Source: Gallionella sp.
GTDB lineage: Bacteria; Pseudomonadota; Gammaproteobacteria; Burkholderiales; Gallionellaceae
Assembly (NCBI GenBank): GCA_028687335.1
Contig: JAQUAI010000009.1
Coordinates: forward strand, 43,298 to 107,297
Length of the DNA stretch: 64,000 nucleotides
Direction of reading: 5' to 3'
The translations under genes and the position numbers were made by a program. Below the pieces are notes generated by a model, which was not told where the DNA came from, did no database searches, and was given only the letters and a program-made list of their open reading frames with translations. Shown here in pieces: positions 43,946-54,170 of the stretch; within the stretch, counting starts at the first letter, position 1; each line of letters begins with the position of its first letter.

Positions 43946-45325
43946 TCAGCGGGATGGTTGTGCGGCGAGGTTTTGGATGTGGCGCATGACGTGGCGATCA
44001 TTTTTGCCAATGTGAGTCGATAGCCAGTCGATTAGTTGCAGTAGCAATCCGTAGGCATGTTGGCGCGGGTTGTTGGAGCTGAGTTTTAGTGCGGCCTGAA
44101 CTTGGCGATAGCGTTTGATGAAACGCTGGTGTTCTTTGCTATGGCTGTCGAAAAACGGGTAGTTGTGCTCGCGCATCAGTTGTTCTTCCAGTAGGAAGGT
44201 GGCTTCCGTGTGTTTGTCTAGGTAGCTGAACAGGGGGCTGAAGTCATCGCATTGGTTGGCCTGGATTTTTTCAAATAGTGTGTTGATGTGTGTCAGCAGT
44301 TCGCGGTGCGAGGTGTCGAGTTTTTCGTGCCCAGTCAGGTAGTCGTCATGCCAGATCGGCGGCGTTTCCATTTCGCCAGTGCTGTGATGTTGCCCATTGG
44401 CTTGGTATTCATAGCAGCGTTCCAGATAAAGCATCGCGGCAAAGTCGTCGGATGAGAGGTCGATGCATTCTCTGAACATTGAGATCGCTTTTTCGATGTC
44501 TTTGACGTGGTAGTAGAAGACACCGCGTTCAAAGTGATCGAGTGTTTCCTGTTTGCAGGCACGCAGGGGTTGCGGGTCATGGTCAAAAACTTCGTAGATT
44601 GAGAGCGGTTGGGATTTGCCTTTGACTTTGACGCGATCCAAAAAACGGATCATGTAGCGCGAGCTATCTTCTAGTTCGTAGAGGGTATGTTGGCTGATGA
44701 TGAGCGGCGCGTGGTAGGTTTTGTTGGCTTCTTGCAGTCGTGCCGTGAGGTTGACGGCATCGCCGATCACGGTGCTGTCCATACGGTTGATGCCGCCTAC
44801 TGTGCCTATCATTACTCGGCCAGTGTTGAGTCCGATGCCGATGTGGATGGGCGCGTATCCAGCTCGTTCGCGTCCGGCGTTGTAAAAGGTGAGCCGTTCC
44901 AGCATGGCCAGCGCGCCATTGAGCGCATCGTCGCTTTTGTCGAACAGGGCCATGATGGCATCGCCGATGTATTTGTCGATGATGCCGCTATGGCGGCTGA
45001 TGACGGGCTCCATTTGGCTGAGATAGGAGTTGATGAATTCGAAATTTTCGCGCGGGGTCATCGACTCGGACAGCGGGGTGAAGTCGCGAATGTCGGAAAA
45101 CATGATGGTCATGTAGCGTTCGACTTGATCGCCAAGTTTGACATCGACGATGCTGGTGGGCTGAAGCAGGTTCAGGAGTTGGTGCGGAACAAGCCGTCCG
45201 TATGCTTTTTCGGTTTGTTGCAACAGCGCCAAAGCTTGTTGATGTGCCACGATGACTTTGTGCAACAAAGTCTGAAGCTCGTTTTGGGCTTGTGTGTTGG
45301 TATCTGCGGCGGAGTTTTGATCCAT
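43946..45325 (-). CDS. Class III adenylate/guanylate cyclase fused to C-terminal hemerythrin domain
   Basis: A 459-residue protein. N-terminal coiled region (about 1-60), then a class III nucleotide cyclase domain (about 65-250): metal aspartates D78 (FSDIRDF) and D122 (KYIGDAIM), transition-state Asn/Arg in GDAVNLTARL, and a KVKGKSQPLSIYEVF end typical of cyclases. A helical linker (about 255-315) follows, then a bacteriohemerythrin domain (about 325-450) with H340, H372, E376, H395, H399, H438 and D443 at the positions of the diiron ligands. A cyclase gated by oxygen, NO or redox state is an inference. Start at 45325 is chosen because a longer frame overlaps gph. Whether cAMP or cGMP is made cannot be read. 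Confidence 0.88.
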   Translation of the reverse strand: MDQNSAADTNTQAQNELQTLLHKVIVAHQQALALLQQTEKAYGRLVPHQLLNLLQPTSIVDVKLGDQVERYMTIMFSDIRDFTPLSESMTPRENFEFINSYLSQMEPVISRHSGIIDKYIGDAIMALFDKSDDALNGALAMLERLTFYNAGRERAGYAPIHIGIGLNTGRVMIGTVGGINRMDSTVIGDAVNLTARLQEANKTYHAPLIISQHTLYELEDSSRYMIRFLDRVKVKGKSQPLSIYEVFDHDPQPLRACKQETLDHFERGVFYYHVKDIEKAISMFRECIDLSSDDFAAMLYLERCYEYQANGQHHSTGEMETPPIWHDDYLTGHEKLDTSHRELLTHINTLFEKIQANQCDDFSPLFSYLDKHTEATFLLEEQLMREHNYPFFDSHSKEHQRFIKRYRQVQAALKLSSNNPRQHAYGLLLQLIDWLSTHIGKNDRHVMRHIQNLAAQPSR

Positions 45326-45368
45326 TTTCAGACAACGCGTTGTGGCAACTTCGTCATCATACTGCGGT

Positions 45369-46037
45369 TCAGCGTGCGAGGTAAGGCAGCAACGCTTGAG
45401 GCGTCGCAATCATCCCGTGTGCGGGCCACCCAGTCTCCGTGCCATCAACGTAGCCGTAGCGTGCAACGAGTCCCGTCATCCCAGCGGCCTGCGCAGCTTG
45501 CATATCGCGCAAATCATCCCCCAGATAAATGCAGTTGTGCGGATTGGCTGAGACAAGCTGGGCAGCGTGCAGCAGGGGAAGCGGATGGGGTTTGGCGTGG
45601 GCGCAGGTGTCGCCGCTAACCAAGCAGGCAGCTCGGTGGGCATAGCCCAAGGCTTGCATGAGCGGCAAAGTGTAGCGATGGGGCTTGTTGGTAACAATGC
45701 CCCAAGAGAGGCCGCGTTGTTCCAATTCATTTACCAATTCGCTCATGCCACTAAAGAGGCAGGTATGGACGCAGATGTTACGTTCGTAATGTTCGAGAAA
45801 AATATCGCGCAGGGCATCGTAATCCGCATCGTCCGGCTCAATGCCAAAACCAATTTTTAGCAAGCCACGCGAGCCGTGCGAAGCCTGCGGCCGCAGTGTT
45901 TCGAGCGGTAGCGGTGGCAAATCGCGGGTTGCGCGGGTGTGATTGAGTGCGGCGGCAAGATCAGGCGCGGTGTCGGCAAAAGTGCCGTCCAGATCAAACA
46001 GGACGGCTTGCACGGGAGTGTTGTTGCTGTCAGTCAC
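45369..46037 (-). CDS. gph: Phosphoglycolate phosphatase, HAD family
   Basis: Dephosphorylates 2-phosphoglycolate, from oxygenation or DNA repair. HAD motif [15 protein letters not shown] (about 14-27), motif III lysine in VTNKPHRY, and motif [19 protein letters not shown] are visible; 222 residues is normal. It overlaps the ubiG stop by 8 bases, and ubiG-gph is a known betaproteobacterial pair. Confidence 0.93.
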   Translation of the reverse strand: MTDSNNTPVQAVLFDLDGTFADTAPDLAAALNHTRATRDLPPLPLETLRPQASHGSRGLLKIGFGIEPDDADYDALRDIFLEHYERNICVHTCLFSGMSELVNELEQRGLSWGIVTNKPHRYTLPLMQALGYAHRAACLVSGDTCAHAKPHPLPLLHAAQLVSANPHNCIYLGDDLRDMQAAQAAGMTGLVARYGYVDGTETGWPAHGMIATPQALLPYLAR

Positions 46038-46734
46038 GACGGCAAGCGACCATGTAATTTACGCTGGTGTCGTTACCCAAAGAATAGGTTTTACTCAGTG
46101 GGTTGTAGCTCATTCCGATCAGCTCGGCGACGTTTAAGCCTGTGTTGCGACAGGTCTGTGCTAATTCGGATGGTTTGATAAAACGGGCGTAATCGTGCGT
46201 GCCGCGCGGCAGCATGTTGAGTACATATTCCGCACCCAAAATGGCAAATAAATAAGACTTGGGGTTGCGATTTAGTGTGGAAAAAAACACCCAGCCACCC
46301 GGTTTAACCAATTTGGCGCAGGCATCAATCACGCTATGCGGATCGGGCACATGCTCCAACATTTCAAGGCAAGTGACGATGTCGAATTGTCCGGCTTGTT
46401 CGGCGGCAAATGCTTCTACGGCAACTTTGCGATAGTTGACTTGCTTGCCACTTTCCAAGAGATGCAGTTTGGCAACTTGCAGTGACTTGTCAGCAAGGTC
46501 GATGCCGGTAACTTCCGCGCCTAGTCCGGCCATCCCTTCGGAAAGAATGCCCCCGCCGCAGCCGACATCCAACACGCGTTTTCCGGTAAGACCGGCAACT
46601 CGATTGATGTAAGCCAATCGCAGCGGGTTAATCTCATGCAAGGGTTTGAACTCGCTGTTTGGATCCCACCATTTGTGAGCGAGCTGGGAAAACTTCTCCA
46701 GCTCGACCGGATCGACATTACTGGCAAGCGTCAT
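46030..46734 (-). CDS. ubiG: Ubiquinone O-methyltransferase UbiG
   Basis: Performs both O-methylations of ubiquinone synthesis. The 234 residues have the UbiG-type N-terminus ([19 protein letters not shown], then [15 protein letters not shown]), SAM loop [20 protein letters not shown] (about 55-74) and [13 protein letters not shown]. It ends 8 bases inside gph and starts 2 bases after the ompA-family stop. Confidence 0.97.
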   Translation of the reverse strand: MTLASNVDPVELEKFSQLAHKWWDPNSEFKPLHEINPLRLAYINRVAGLTGKRVLDVGCGGGILSEGMAGLGAEVTGIDLADKSLQVAKLHLLESGKQVNYRKVAVEAFAAEQAGQFDIVTCLEMLEHVPDPHSVIDACAKLVKPGGWVFFSTLNRNPKSYLFAILGAEYVLNMLPRGTHDYARFIKPSELAQTCRNTGLNVAELIGMSYNPLSKTYSLGNDTSVNYMVACRRD

Positions 46735-46736
46735 GA

Positions 46737-47381
46737 TTATTTGGCGCGAATGCCGTTTACACGGACTTCGACGCGGCGATCAGGTGCCAAGCAAGCAGCG
46801 AGTTTTTTACCGATGAGCTTGTTGCAATCGTTCATTTGGGTGACTGGCTGGCTGCTGCCAACGCCATTGGCACTCATTTTTGCGGCCGGTACGCCTTGGC
46901 TGACCAGATAGTTGTGTACGGCATTGGCGCGTCGCTCGGAAAGCTGTTGATTTGAGGCTTTTTTGCCAGTGCGGTCAGCGTGACCCGTGATGCTCAGCTT
47001 GTCGTAAGTAATACCGTGCAAATCGCCAGCCAGTTTATCCAACTTTGCTTTGGCTTCTGGCAATAGGGTGGCTTGGCCGGACTGGAATGAGCCGTCGGCA
47101 GAAAGTTCAATCTTGATTGGAGCGGGAGCTACGGGAACGACAGCCGCAACAGGTGCAGGTGCTGGCGCGGCTGGTTTTGCAGCTGCTTTGGCTGGGGCAC
47201 CGCATTCTGGCAGTGCTTTTTCCGGTGTCCATTCGGCAGTGCGCCAGCATTCGTTATAGCTATTACGGGAAACAGCCCCCCATTGATCAAACAGATAAGC
47301 ATCGTTTCCGGCGTAGGCGGCGACGCTATTGGCAAGTGACAGTGTGCAGACGAGCAGGCTCAGGCGATGGCTGGGTTTCAT
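46737..47381 (-). CDS. OmpA-family outer membrane protein
   Basis: A 214-residue protein with signal peptide (about 1-24), an extended Pro/Ala-rich linker (about 66-90: [20 protein letters not shown]) and a C-terminal OmpA peptidoglycan-binding domain (about 95-210) with [27 protein letters not shown]. There is no room for an eight-stranded barrel, so it is more like a short OmpA lipoprotein-type anchor. AAGGAG is well placed before the ATG. The ompA-ubiG-gph order upstream of gyrA is conserved in betaproteobacteria. Confidence 0.94.
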   Translation of the reverse strand: MKPSHRLSLLVCTLSLANSVAAYAGNDAYLFDQWGAVSRNSYNECWRTAEWTPEKALPECGAPAKAAAKPAAPAPAPVAAVVPVAPAPIKIELSADGSFQSGQATLLPEAKAKLDKLAGDLHGITYDKLSITGHADRTGKKASNQQLSERRANAVHNYLVSQGVPAAKMSANGVGSSQPVTQMNDCNKLIGKKLAACLAPDRRVEVRVNGIRAK

Positions 47382-47479
47382 GGTGACTCCTTGAGAGGGT
47401 TAGCTTTGGAAAATTGCGTGGATTCGGCGAAAGATGGTAAGGGCTGTTCGAAACATTGTAAACAGCGTTTCGATCTGCT

Positions 47480-47509
47480 TTGTCTCTAACGACGGCGGCA
47501 TGGTAAACT
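47480..47509 (+). promoter_or_regulatory. Putative promoter of gyrA
   Basis: TTGTCT (47480-47485), 18 bases, then extended TGGTAAACT with TAAACT at 47504-47509, 38 bases before the ATG. A good sigma70-type match. Confidence 0.5.
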
Positions 47510-47547
47510 CACAAGCTGTTTTAGCACTCAAAATAATCGTAAAACCT

Positions 47548-50100
47548 ATGGATCAATTCGCTAAAGAAACCCTCCCGGTCAGTTTGGAAGAGGAGATGCG
47601 CAAGTCCTACTTGGACTATGCGATGAGTGTCATCGTTGGTCGTGCTTTGCCGGATGTGCGGGACGGGCTGAAGCCGGTTCATCGCCGCGTTCTGTTTGCG
47701 ATGCACGAACTTTCAAACGACTGGAACCGAGCCTACAAGAAATCGGCGCGTATCGTCGGTGACGTGATCGGTAAGTACCACCCGCACGGCGACACGGCGG
47801 TGTACGACACCATCGTTCGTATGGCGCAGGACTTTTCGCTGCGTTACACGCTGGTGGATGGTCAGGGTAACTTCGGTTCGGTGGACGGCGATAACGCGGC
47901 GGCGATGCGTTACACCGAGATCCGTATGGCGAAGATCGCGCATCAACTGCTGGAAGATCTCGATAAAGAGACGGTTGACTTCGGTCCTAACTACGACGGT
48001 TCGGAACATGAGCCGCTGGTATTCCCCGCGCGTTTCCCTAACCTGTTGGTGAACGGTTCGTCCGGTATCGCCGTAGGTATGGCGACCAATATTCCGCCAC
48101 ACAACATGACCGAGGTGATTGATGCCTGCTTGGCTTTGTTGCGTAACCCGGAGATGGATATCGAAGAGTTGATCGAACTGGTGCCTGCGCCGGACTTTCC
48201 AACTGCTGGCTACATCTACGGTTTGGCTGGGGTTAAGGAAGGTTATCGCACGGGGCGCGGTCGCGTCATCATGCGTGGTCGTACTCACTTTGAAGACATC
48301 GGTAAGGGCGACCGTCAGGCCATCATCATCGACGAACTGCCCTATCAAGTGAATAAAGCGAACTTGCTCATCAAGGTGGGTGAGTTGGTGCGTGAAAAAC
48401 GTTTGGAGGGTATCTCCGAGATTCGCGACGAATCGGATAAATCCGGTATGCGCGCAGTGATTGAGCTGAAACGCGGTGAAAACGCCGACGTGATTCTCAA
48501 CAAGCTTTATAAAGATACGCAGCTGCAAGATAGCTTTGGTATCAATATGGTCGCCATTGTTGATGGCCAACCAAAGCTGCTGAATCTGAAGCAAGTTATC
48601 GAAGCATTCCTGCGCCATCGCCGCGAAGTGGTCACACGTCGCACCATTTTTGAATTGCGCAAAGCACGTGAACGCGGTCACATTTTGGAAGGCTTGGCTG
48701 TCGCATTATCCAATGTGGACGAGATCATTGCGCTCATCAAAGCGGCACCCAACCCAGCCGAAGCGAAGCGCGGTTTGATGGCACGCAGTTGGCGCTCGTC
48801 CTTGGTGGAAGATATGCTCAGTCGCGTCAGCGGCGCATCGCGTCCCGAAGGCTTGGCACCAGAGTTTGGCTTAAACGGGCAGGGCTATCACCTTTCCGAT
48901 GCGCAAGCCCAAGCAATTTTGGAATTGCGTTTGCAACGTTTGACTGGGCTTGAGCAGGACAAAATTGTTGGTGAGTACCGCGAAGTGATGGATAAGATTG
49001 CCGATCTGTTGGATATTTTGGCTAAGCCGGAACGCGTGACACAAATCATTAGTGATGAGCTATCTGTGGTGAAAGCACAATTTGGTGACAAGCGTCGCAG
49101 CGAAATCATTACCCACACTCATGATATGAGCATGGAAGATCTCATTGCCCCCGAAGATGTGGTGGTGACCATATCGCACGGCGGTTATATGAAGGCGCAA
49201 AAGCTGGATGAGTACCGTGCCCAGAAGCGCGGCGGACGCGGTAAGCAAGCCACGGCAACGAAGGAAGATGACTTCATCGACAGTCTCTTTATTGCCAATA
49301 CCCATAACTACATTCTGTGCTTCTCCAATCACGGTCGCGTGTATTGGCTCAAGGTCTATGAAGTACCACAGGGTAGTCGTATCTCGCGCGGCAAGCCTAT
49401 CGTGAACCTGTTGCCATTGGAAAATGGCGAGAAGATCAATGCCGTATTGCCAGTTAGCGAATTTGTCGCCGACAAGTTTGTGTTCTTTGCGACTTCCAAC
49501 GGTACCGTCAAGAAAACTTCGCTGGATGATTTCTCACGCCCAATGAAGCGCGGCATTATCGCGATTAATTTGGATGAGGGCGATCACCTGATTGGTGTGG
49601 CTCTGACCGACGGCAAGCACGATGTCATGTTGTTCTCGAACGGTGGTAAAGCGGTTCGTTTTGATGAAAATGATGTGCGTCCGACGGGTCGCGCATCGCG
49701 CGGCGTGCGCGGCATGAAGTTGGTAGGCACGCAGCAGGTGATTTCGCTACTGGTGGCGGAAGATGAGCAGCAGAGTGTGCTTACCGCAACCGAAAACGGT
49801 TACGGTAAACGTAGCCCAATTGCCGAGTACACCCGTCACGGACGCGGCACGCAAGGCATGATCGCGATTCAGACTTCGGAGCGCAACGGTCAGGTGGTGG
49901 CGGCAACGCTGGTTAGTGCTGACGACGAAATCATGTTGATTGGCACCGGCGGGGTACTGATCCGCACCCGAGTCAAAGAAATTCGGGAAATGGGTCGCAC
50001 CACGCAAGGTGTGACACTAATGAATGTGGAGAAAGGTGAAAAACTGGCTGGTTTGAGCCGCATTGCCGATCCTGAACCTGAAGAAGAGGATGCCGAATAA
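47548..50100 (+). CDS. gyrA: DNA gyrase subunit A
   Basis: Breakage-reunion subunit of gyrase, introducing negative supercoils. The 850 residues have the catalytic Tyr in [10 protein letters not shown], the winged-helix region and six C-terminal beta-pinwheel repeats with the GyrA box (QKRGGRGK). In the quinolone-resistance segment the sequence is [11 protein letters not shown], with Thr at E. coli Ser83 and Asp at position 87; threonine there is natural in several groups. Start at 47548 ([10 protein letters not shown]); the frame extends upstream without support. It starts the gyrA-serC-pheA cluster, with serC one base after its stop. Confidence 0.97.
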   Translation: MDQFAKETLPVSLEEEMRKSYLDYAMSVIVGRALPDVRDGLKPVHRRVLFAMHELSNDWNRAYKKSARIVGDVIGKYHPHGDTAVYDTIVRMAQDFSLRYTLVDGQGNFGSVDGDNAAAMRYTEIRMAKIAHQLLEDLDKETVDFGPNYDGSEHEPLVFPARFPNLLVNGSSGIAVGMATNIPPHNMTEVIDACLALLRNPEMDIEELIELVPAPDFPTAGYIYGLAGVKEGYRTGRGRVIMRGRTHFEDIGKGDRQAIIIDELPYQVNKANLLIKVGELVREKRLEGISEIRDESDKSGMRAVIELKRGENADVILNKLYKDTQLQDSFGINMVAIVDGQPKLLNLKQVIEAFLRHRREVVTRRTIFELRKARERGHILEGLAVALSNVDEIIALIKAAPNPAEAKRGLMARSWRSSLVEDMLSRVSGASRPEGLAPEFGLNGQGYHLSDAQAQAILELRLQRLTGLEQDKIVGEYREVMDKIADLLDILAKPERVTQIISDELSVVKAQFGDKRRSEIITHTHDMSMEDLIAPEDVVVTISHGGYMKAQKLDEYRAQKRGGRGKQATATKEDDFIDSLFIANTHNYILCFSNHGRVYWLKVYEVPQGSRISRGKPIVNLLPLENGEKINAVLPVSEFVADKFVFFATSNGTVKKTSLDDFSRPMKRGIIAINLDEGDHLIGVALTDGKHDVMLFSNGGKAVRFDENDVRPTGRASRGVRGMKLVGTQQVISLLVAEDEQQSVLTATENGYGKRSPIAEYTRHGRGTQGMIAIQTSERNGQVVAATLVSADDEIMLIGTGGVLIRTRVKEIREMGRTTQGVTLMNVEKGEKLAGLSRIADPEPEEEDAE

Positions 50101-51183
50101 ATGACGATCTTTAATTTCGCCGCAGGCCCTGCTGTTTTGCCGCACGATGTGCTGGTACAGGCACGCGAAGAGTTGTTGGATTGGCGAGGCACGGGCATGT
50201 CCGTGATGGAGATGTCGCATCGCGGTAAAGACTTTATGGGAATTGCCGCTCAAGCCGAGGCCGATCTGCGCAAACTGATGCAGATTCCAAAGAACTACAA
50301 AGTGTTGTTCCTGCAAGGCGGCGCAACCACGCAGTTTGCGATGGTGCCGTTGAATTTGCTGCGCGGAATGGCGGCAGCGGACTACGTGAATACCGGCATT
50401 TGGTCGAAAAAAGCGATTGATGAGGCGAAAAAGTTTTGCAACGTCAATGAGGTGGCGAGCAGTGCTGATAAAAACTTCACTTATGCCCCAGCACTGAAAA
50501 CCTGGAAGTTGAACAAAGACGCAGCCTACGTGCATTACACCCCGAACGAGACCATCGGCGGAGTGGAATTTGGTTGGGTACCGCAAGTCGGAGAGGTGCC
50601 CTTGGTGGCGGATATGTCGTCCAACATCCTGTCGCGTCCCTACGATGTTTCGCAGTTTGGCCTGATCTACGCGGGCGCGCAGAAAAATATTGGTCCTGCC
50701 GGTTTGACGCTGGTGATCGTGCGCGAAGATCTGATTGGACATGCTGATCCGCGCTTGCCAACGATGATGAATTACAAGACGCATGCGGATAATGATTCGA
50801 TGTACAACACGCCGCCGACTTACGGCATGTATATCGCCGGGCTGGTATTCCAATGGCTGAAGAAAAACGGCGGTGTGGCGCAGATGGAAAAGGCAAACAT
50901 CGCTAAAGCGAAGTTGCTGTATGACGCGATTGATGCCAGCGCGGGTTTTTATGCGTGTCCGGTTGCCAAGGCGGATCGTTCACGGATGAACGTGCCGTTT
51001 GTGACTCGTGATGCGGCAACCGATGCCGAGTTTGTTAAGCAAGCGGATGCGCGCGGTTTGATGCAACTCAAGGGACATAAGCTGGCGGGGGGTATGCGTG
51101 CCTCGATATATAACGCGATGCCGCTGGAAGGCGTGCAAGCCTTGGTCGATTTTATGGGCGAATTCGCCCGTAGCAAGGGCTGA
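50101..51183 (+). CDS. serC: Phosphoserine aminotransferase
   Basis: PLP aminotransferase of serine and pyridoxine synthesis, converting 3-phosphohydroxypyruvate to phosphoserine. The 360 residues start [11 protein letters not shown] and contain [16 protein letters not shown] and the PLP lysine in [15 protein letters not shown]. It directly follows gyrA with no gap and is followed 3 bases later by pheA, so the three are one transcript. Confidence 0.97.
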   Translation: MTIFNFAAGPAVLPHDVLVQAREELLDWRGTGMSVMEMSHRGKDFMGIAAQAEADLRKLMQIPKNYKVLFLQGGATTQFAMVPLNLLRGMAAADYVNTGIWSKKAIDEAKKFCNVNEVASSADKNFTYAPALKTWKLNKDAAYVHYTPNETIGGVEFGWVPQVGEVPLVADMSSNILSRPYDVSQFGLIYAGAQKNIGPAGLTLVIVREDLIGHADPRLPTMMNYKTHADNDSMYNTPPTYGMYIAGLVFQWLKKNGGVAQMEKANIAKAKLLYDAIDASAGFYACPVAKADRSRMNVPFVTRDAATDAEFVKQADARGLMQLKGHKLAGGMRASIYNAMPLEGVQALVDFMGEFARSKG

Positions 51184-51186
51184 TCC

Positions 51187-52251
51187 ATGTCCGACGAGCT
51201 GAAAAAATACCGCGAACAGATTGACCGTATCGACGATCAACTGCTGGGGATGTTCAATGAGCGCGCCAAGTTGGCGCAGCAAATCGGACATGCTAAGGGC
51301 GACAGTGCCGTGCTGCGGCCCGAACGCGAAGCTCAAGTGTTGGGACGGCTGCAAACGCAAAACCAAGGTCCGTTGGGCAATGCGGCTATCGCCCAGCTAT
51401 TTACCGAAGTTATGTCGCAATGCCGCGCACTGGAAGCCCCGTTGACCGTGGCTTTCCTTGGGCCGCAGGGAACATTCAGCGAGCAAGCTGCGCTCAAACG
51501 ATTTGGCAGCGCAGTACGCGGTATGCCTTGCGCAACCATTGATGATGTATTTAGGACGGTGGAAAGCGGTGCGGCCAGTTATGGTGTTGTGCCGGTTGAA
51601 AATTCGACCGAGGGCGCTATTGGGCGCACGCTCGATTTATTGCTGAGCAGTAATTTGAATATCTGCGGCGATGTGATGTTGCAAGTGCATCAGTGCCTGC
51701 TGTCGAATGAAAATGACACCTCGATGGTACGCAAAGTCTATTCTCATCCGCAGTCGTTCGGGCAATGCCAGGACTGGCTGAATGCACATCTTCCTCATGC
51801 CGAGCGCATCACCGTTTCCAGTAATGCTGATGCCGCGCGCTTGGCTGCCGAAGAGTCCTTTACCGCAGCGGTTGCTGGAATGCAGGCAGCGCAGCATTTC
51901 AGGCTCAAGGCGCTGGCCGAAAACATCGAGGATGATCCACGCAATACCACGCGTTTCCTAGTGATTGGCGTGCAACAAGTCGCCCCCTCAGGCAATGACA
52001 AAACATCGCTGGTGCTGTCCGCACAAAATCGCCCTGGTGCGATGCATGATCTGCTAACGCCGTTGGCGAAACACGGTGTCAGCATGAGCAAGTTGGAGTC
52101 GCGGCCTGCGCGCTCCGGTTTGTGGGAGTATGTCTTTTATATGGATATTGAAGGTCATCGGGCTGATGTCAAAGTCGCTGCCGCACTGGCAGAGCTTGAG
52201 CAGGCCGCCACTTTCGTCAAAATTCTCGGTTCTTATCCGGTCGCTGCATAA
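51187..52251 (+). CDS. pheA: Chorismate mutase / prephenate dehydratase (P-protein)
   Basis: Two steps from chorismate to phenylpyruvate. Domains: AroQ chorismate mutase (about 1-88; EQIDRIDDQLLGMFNERAKL), prephenate dehydratase (about 94-270; VAFLGPQGTFSEQAA, PVENSTEGA, NTTRFLVIG) and a C-terminal ACT regulatory domain (about 278-354; NRPGAMHDLLTPLAKHGV, LESRPARSG) that senses phenylalanine. Size 354 is normal. Confidence 0.97.
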   Translation: MSDELKKYREQIDRIDDQLLGMFNERAKLAQQIGHAKGDSAVLRPEREAQVLGRLQTQNQGPLGNAAIAQLFTEVMSQCRALEAPLTVAFLGPQGTFSEQAALKRFGSAVRGMPCATIDDVFRTVESGAASYGVVPVENSTEGAIGRTLDLLLSSNLNICGDVMLQVHQCLLSNENDTSMVRKVYSHPQSFGQCQDWLNAHLPHAERITVSSNADAARLAAEESFTAAVAGMQAAQHFRLKALAENIEDDPRNTTRFLVIGVQQVAPSGNDKTSLVLSAQNRPGAMHDLLTPLAKHGVSMSKLESRPARSGLWEYVFYMDIEGHRADVKVAAALAELEQAATFVKILGSYPVAA

Positions 52252-52273
52252 GCGGCCTTCTTGGAGTTAATCA

Positions 52274-53050
52274 ATGGCATTTCCGCAACTATGTTGGGAC
52301 GTCGAGTTCCTTAAAAACAATCCGGCGTTACAGTCGGAGGATTACGGCATTCCGACAGAAGTGAAAGATATCAAGTACTCGGTGCGGCTGGTGCGTTACT
52401 GGTTTACCTATCACTTTTTACGGGAAGAAACTCGTAAGCAGGGACGCAACTTGTCCGTATGTGAAATTGGCGTGGACGTGGGGCAGATGCTGGGTTTTAT
52501 GCATGCTGCCGCAAGTCATGGCGCGGAAAAAATCGAATTTGAAACTTGGGATGCGGTTGATTGCCGTATTCGCCCCGAGTTGCTGGAGCCGGTTGGCTAT
52601 AAGCAGTTTTACGAAGTTGATTTGGAAAGCACCGAATTCCGTCTGGGCGATAAACAGTACGACACCATGATTTTGCAGCACGTGTTAGAGCATCTGTTCG
52701 AGCCCGAGGTCTTGATTTCCAAACTCGTGCCGCACCTCAAACCGGGCGGCATGATTAATGGTGGATTTCCTTCGCTGCCTGATTTCTTGGTGCAAAAACG
52801 CGAGCAGCAGATTCGTCCAACTGCGCGCAAGTTTGGCCACGTCAGCGTATTTTCGCCCAAGCGAGTGCGCGAGATGGCTGCCGCTAACGGCTTGGAAGTT
52901 GAGTTCTTGAGCGGCGCATTTTTCATGCGCAAAAAAGGCTTCTTTTTAGAAAACTATCGCTGGTGGCTACGTTTCAATTTGTGGTTCGGCGCGATGTTCC
53001 CTTCTTGGCCGGGCGAAACCTACTGGGTGTTACGTAAACCCGCCAAATGA
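52274..53050 (+). CDS. Class I SAM-dependent methyltransferase in aromatic operon
   Basis: A 258-residue protein with a class I methyltransferase core: VCEIGVDVGQMLGFMHAAAS (a diverged motif I), an acidic motif II around FETWDAVD, YDTMILQHVLEHLFEPEVL and LVPHLKPGGMINGGFPSLPD. The C-terminal half is aromatic and basic. It sits between pheA and hisC, where this operon normally has no extra gene, on the same strand with tight spacing (22 and 19 bases). No substrate is evident. Confidence 0.85.
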   Translation: MAFPQLCWDVEFLKNNPALQSEDYGIPTEVKDIKYSVRLVRYWFTYHFLREETRKQGRNLSVCEIGVDVGQMLGFMHAAASHGAEKIEFETWDAVDCRIRPELLEPVGYKQFYEVDLESTEFRLGDKQYDTMILQHVLEHLFEPEVLISKLVPHLKPGGMINGGFPSLPDFLVQKREQQIRPTARKFGHVSVFSPKRVREMAAANGLEVEFLSGAFFMRKKGFFLENYRWWLRFNLWFGAMFPSWPGETYWVLRKPAK

Positions 53051-53069
53051 TTCTTAGGAAAGAGCAATA

Positions 53070-54170
53070 ATGGACTACACACAATTGGCACCGGACTATA
53101 TCCGTGCTATCGCTCCGTACCAACCGGGCAAGCCCATCTCCGAGCTGGAGCGGGAATTGGGTATCACCGGTATCGTTAAACTGGCATCGAATGAAAACCC
53201 GCTCGGTGCCAGCCCCAAGGCTATCGCCGCCGCGCGTGCTGCACTGGATGAAATCGGTTTGTATCCCGATGGCAACGGCTTTGCCTTGAAAGATGCGCTG
53301 GTGCAACGCTATGGCGTGAAACACGAACAAATCGTATTGGGCAATGGCTCCAATGATTTATTGGAATTGTCCACCCGTGCTTTTTTGAGTGTGGGAGATA
53401 AAGTCGTGTATTCGGCACATGCCTTCGCCGTGTATGCTTTGGCGACACAAGCAGTAGGAGCAACGGGCATCACGGTTCCAGCTCAAGCCTACGGCCACGA
53501 CCTTGAGGCTATGCGCGACGCTGCGGTGACGCAGGGCGCGAAGATGATTTTTATCGCCAACCCGAACAATCCCACCGGCACCTTTTTGTCGGGCGATGCG
53601 TTGCGCGATTTTATGACCCGTTTACCCGCCGATATTTTGGTGGTGTTGGACGAAGCTTATAACGAGTATTTGCCCGCCGAATGCTGTTACGACAGTATCA
53701 GTTGGTTGCAGGAATTCCCCAATCTCATCATTTCGCGCACTTTGTCCAAGGCATACGGCTTGGCCAGTTTGCGTGTTGGTTACGCTATGGCCAATCCACA
53801 GTTGATCGACATGATGAATCGGGTGCGTCAACCATTTAACGTCAACAGCATGGCGCAGGCAGCCGCAGTCGAAGCGATCAAAGACACTGATTTCGTGCAA
53901 CAGACGTTCGAGATGAACCGACGCGGAATGCAGCAACTCACCGACGGTTTGCGCAAGCTTGGCTTGGAATACATTCCTTCCTATGGAAACTTTGTGGCGT
54001 TCCGCATTGGCGGCGCGACGGCGATGTACCGACGCTTGCTCGAACTGGGTGTGATCGTACGCCCGATTGCAAATTACGATATGCCGGACTGGTTGCGCGT
54101 GAGCATTGGTTTGGAATCGCAGAATGACAAATTTTTAGCCGCTTTGGCGCAGATTATTGGAGAGAAATAA
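53070..54170 (+). CDS. hisC: Histidinol-phosphate / aromatic aminotransferase
   Basis: PLP class II aminotransferase of 366 residues, interconverting imidazole-acetol phosphate and L-histidinol phosphate; in this aromatic operon it may also serve phenylpyruvate or hydroxyphenylpyruvate. Markers are [36 protein letters not shown] and the PLP lysine in [17 protein letters not shown]. Its stop overlaps the aroF start by one base (TAATG). Confidence 0.93.
   Translation: MDYTQLAPDYIRAIAPYQPGKPISELERELGITGIVKLASNENPLGASPKAIAAARAALDEIGLYPDGNGFALKDALVQRYGVKHEQIVLGNGSNDLLELSTRAFLSVGDKVVYSAHAFAVYALATQAVGATGITVPAQAYGHDLEAMRDAAVTQGAKMIFIANPNNPTGTFLSGDALRDFMTRLPADILVVLDEAYNEYLPAECCYDSISWLQEFPNLIISRTLSKAYGLASLRVGYAMANPQLIDMMNRVRQPFNVNSMAQAAAVEAIKDTDFVQQTFEMNRRGMQQLTDGLRKLGLEYIPSYGNFVAFRIGGATAMYRRLLELGVIVRPIANYDMPDWLRVSIGLESQNDKFLAALAQIIGEK

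Noticed and set aside
47713..48681. 322-codon minus-strand ORF inside gyrA
   Set aside because: Low-complexity antisense shadow of conserved gyrA codons, rich in His/Thr/Val, with no motif.
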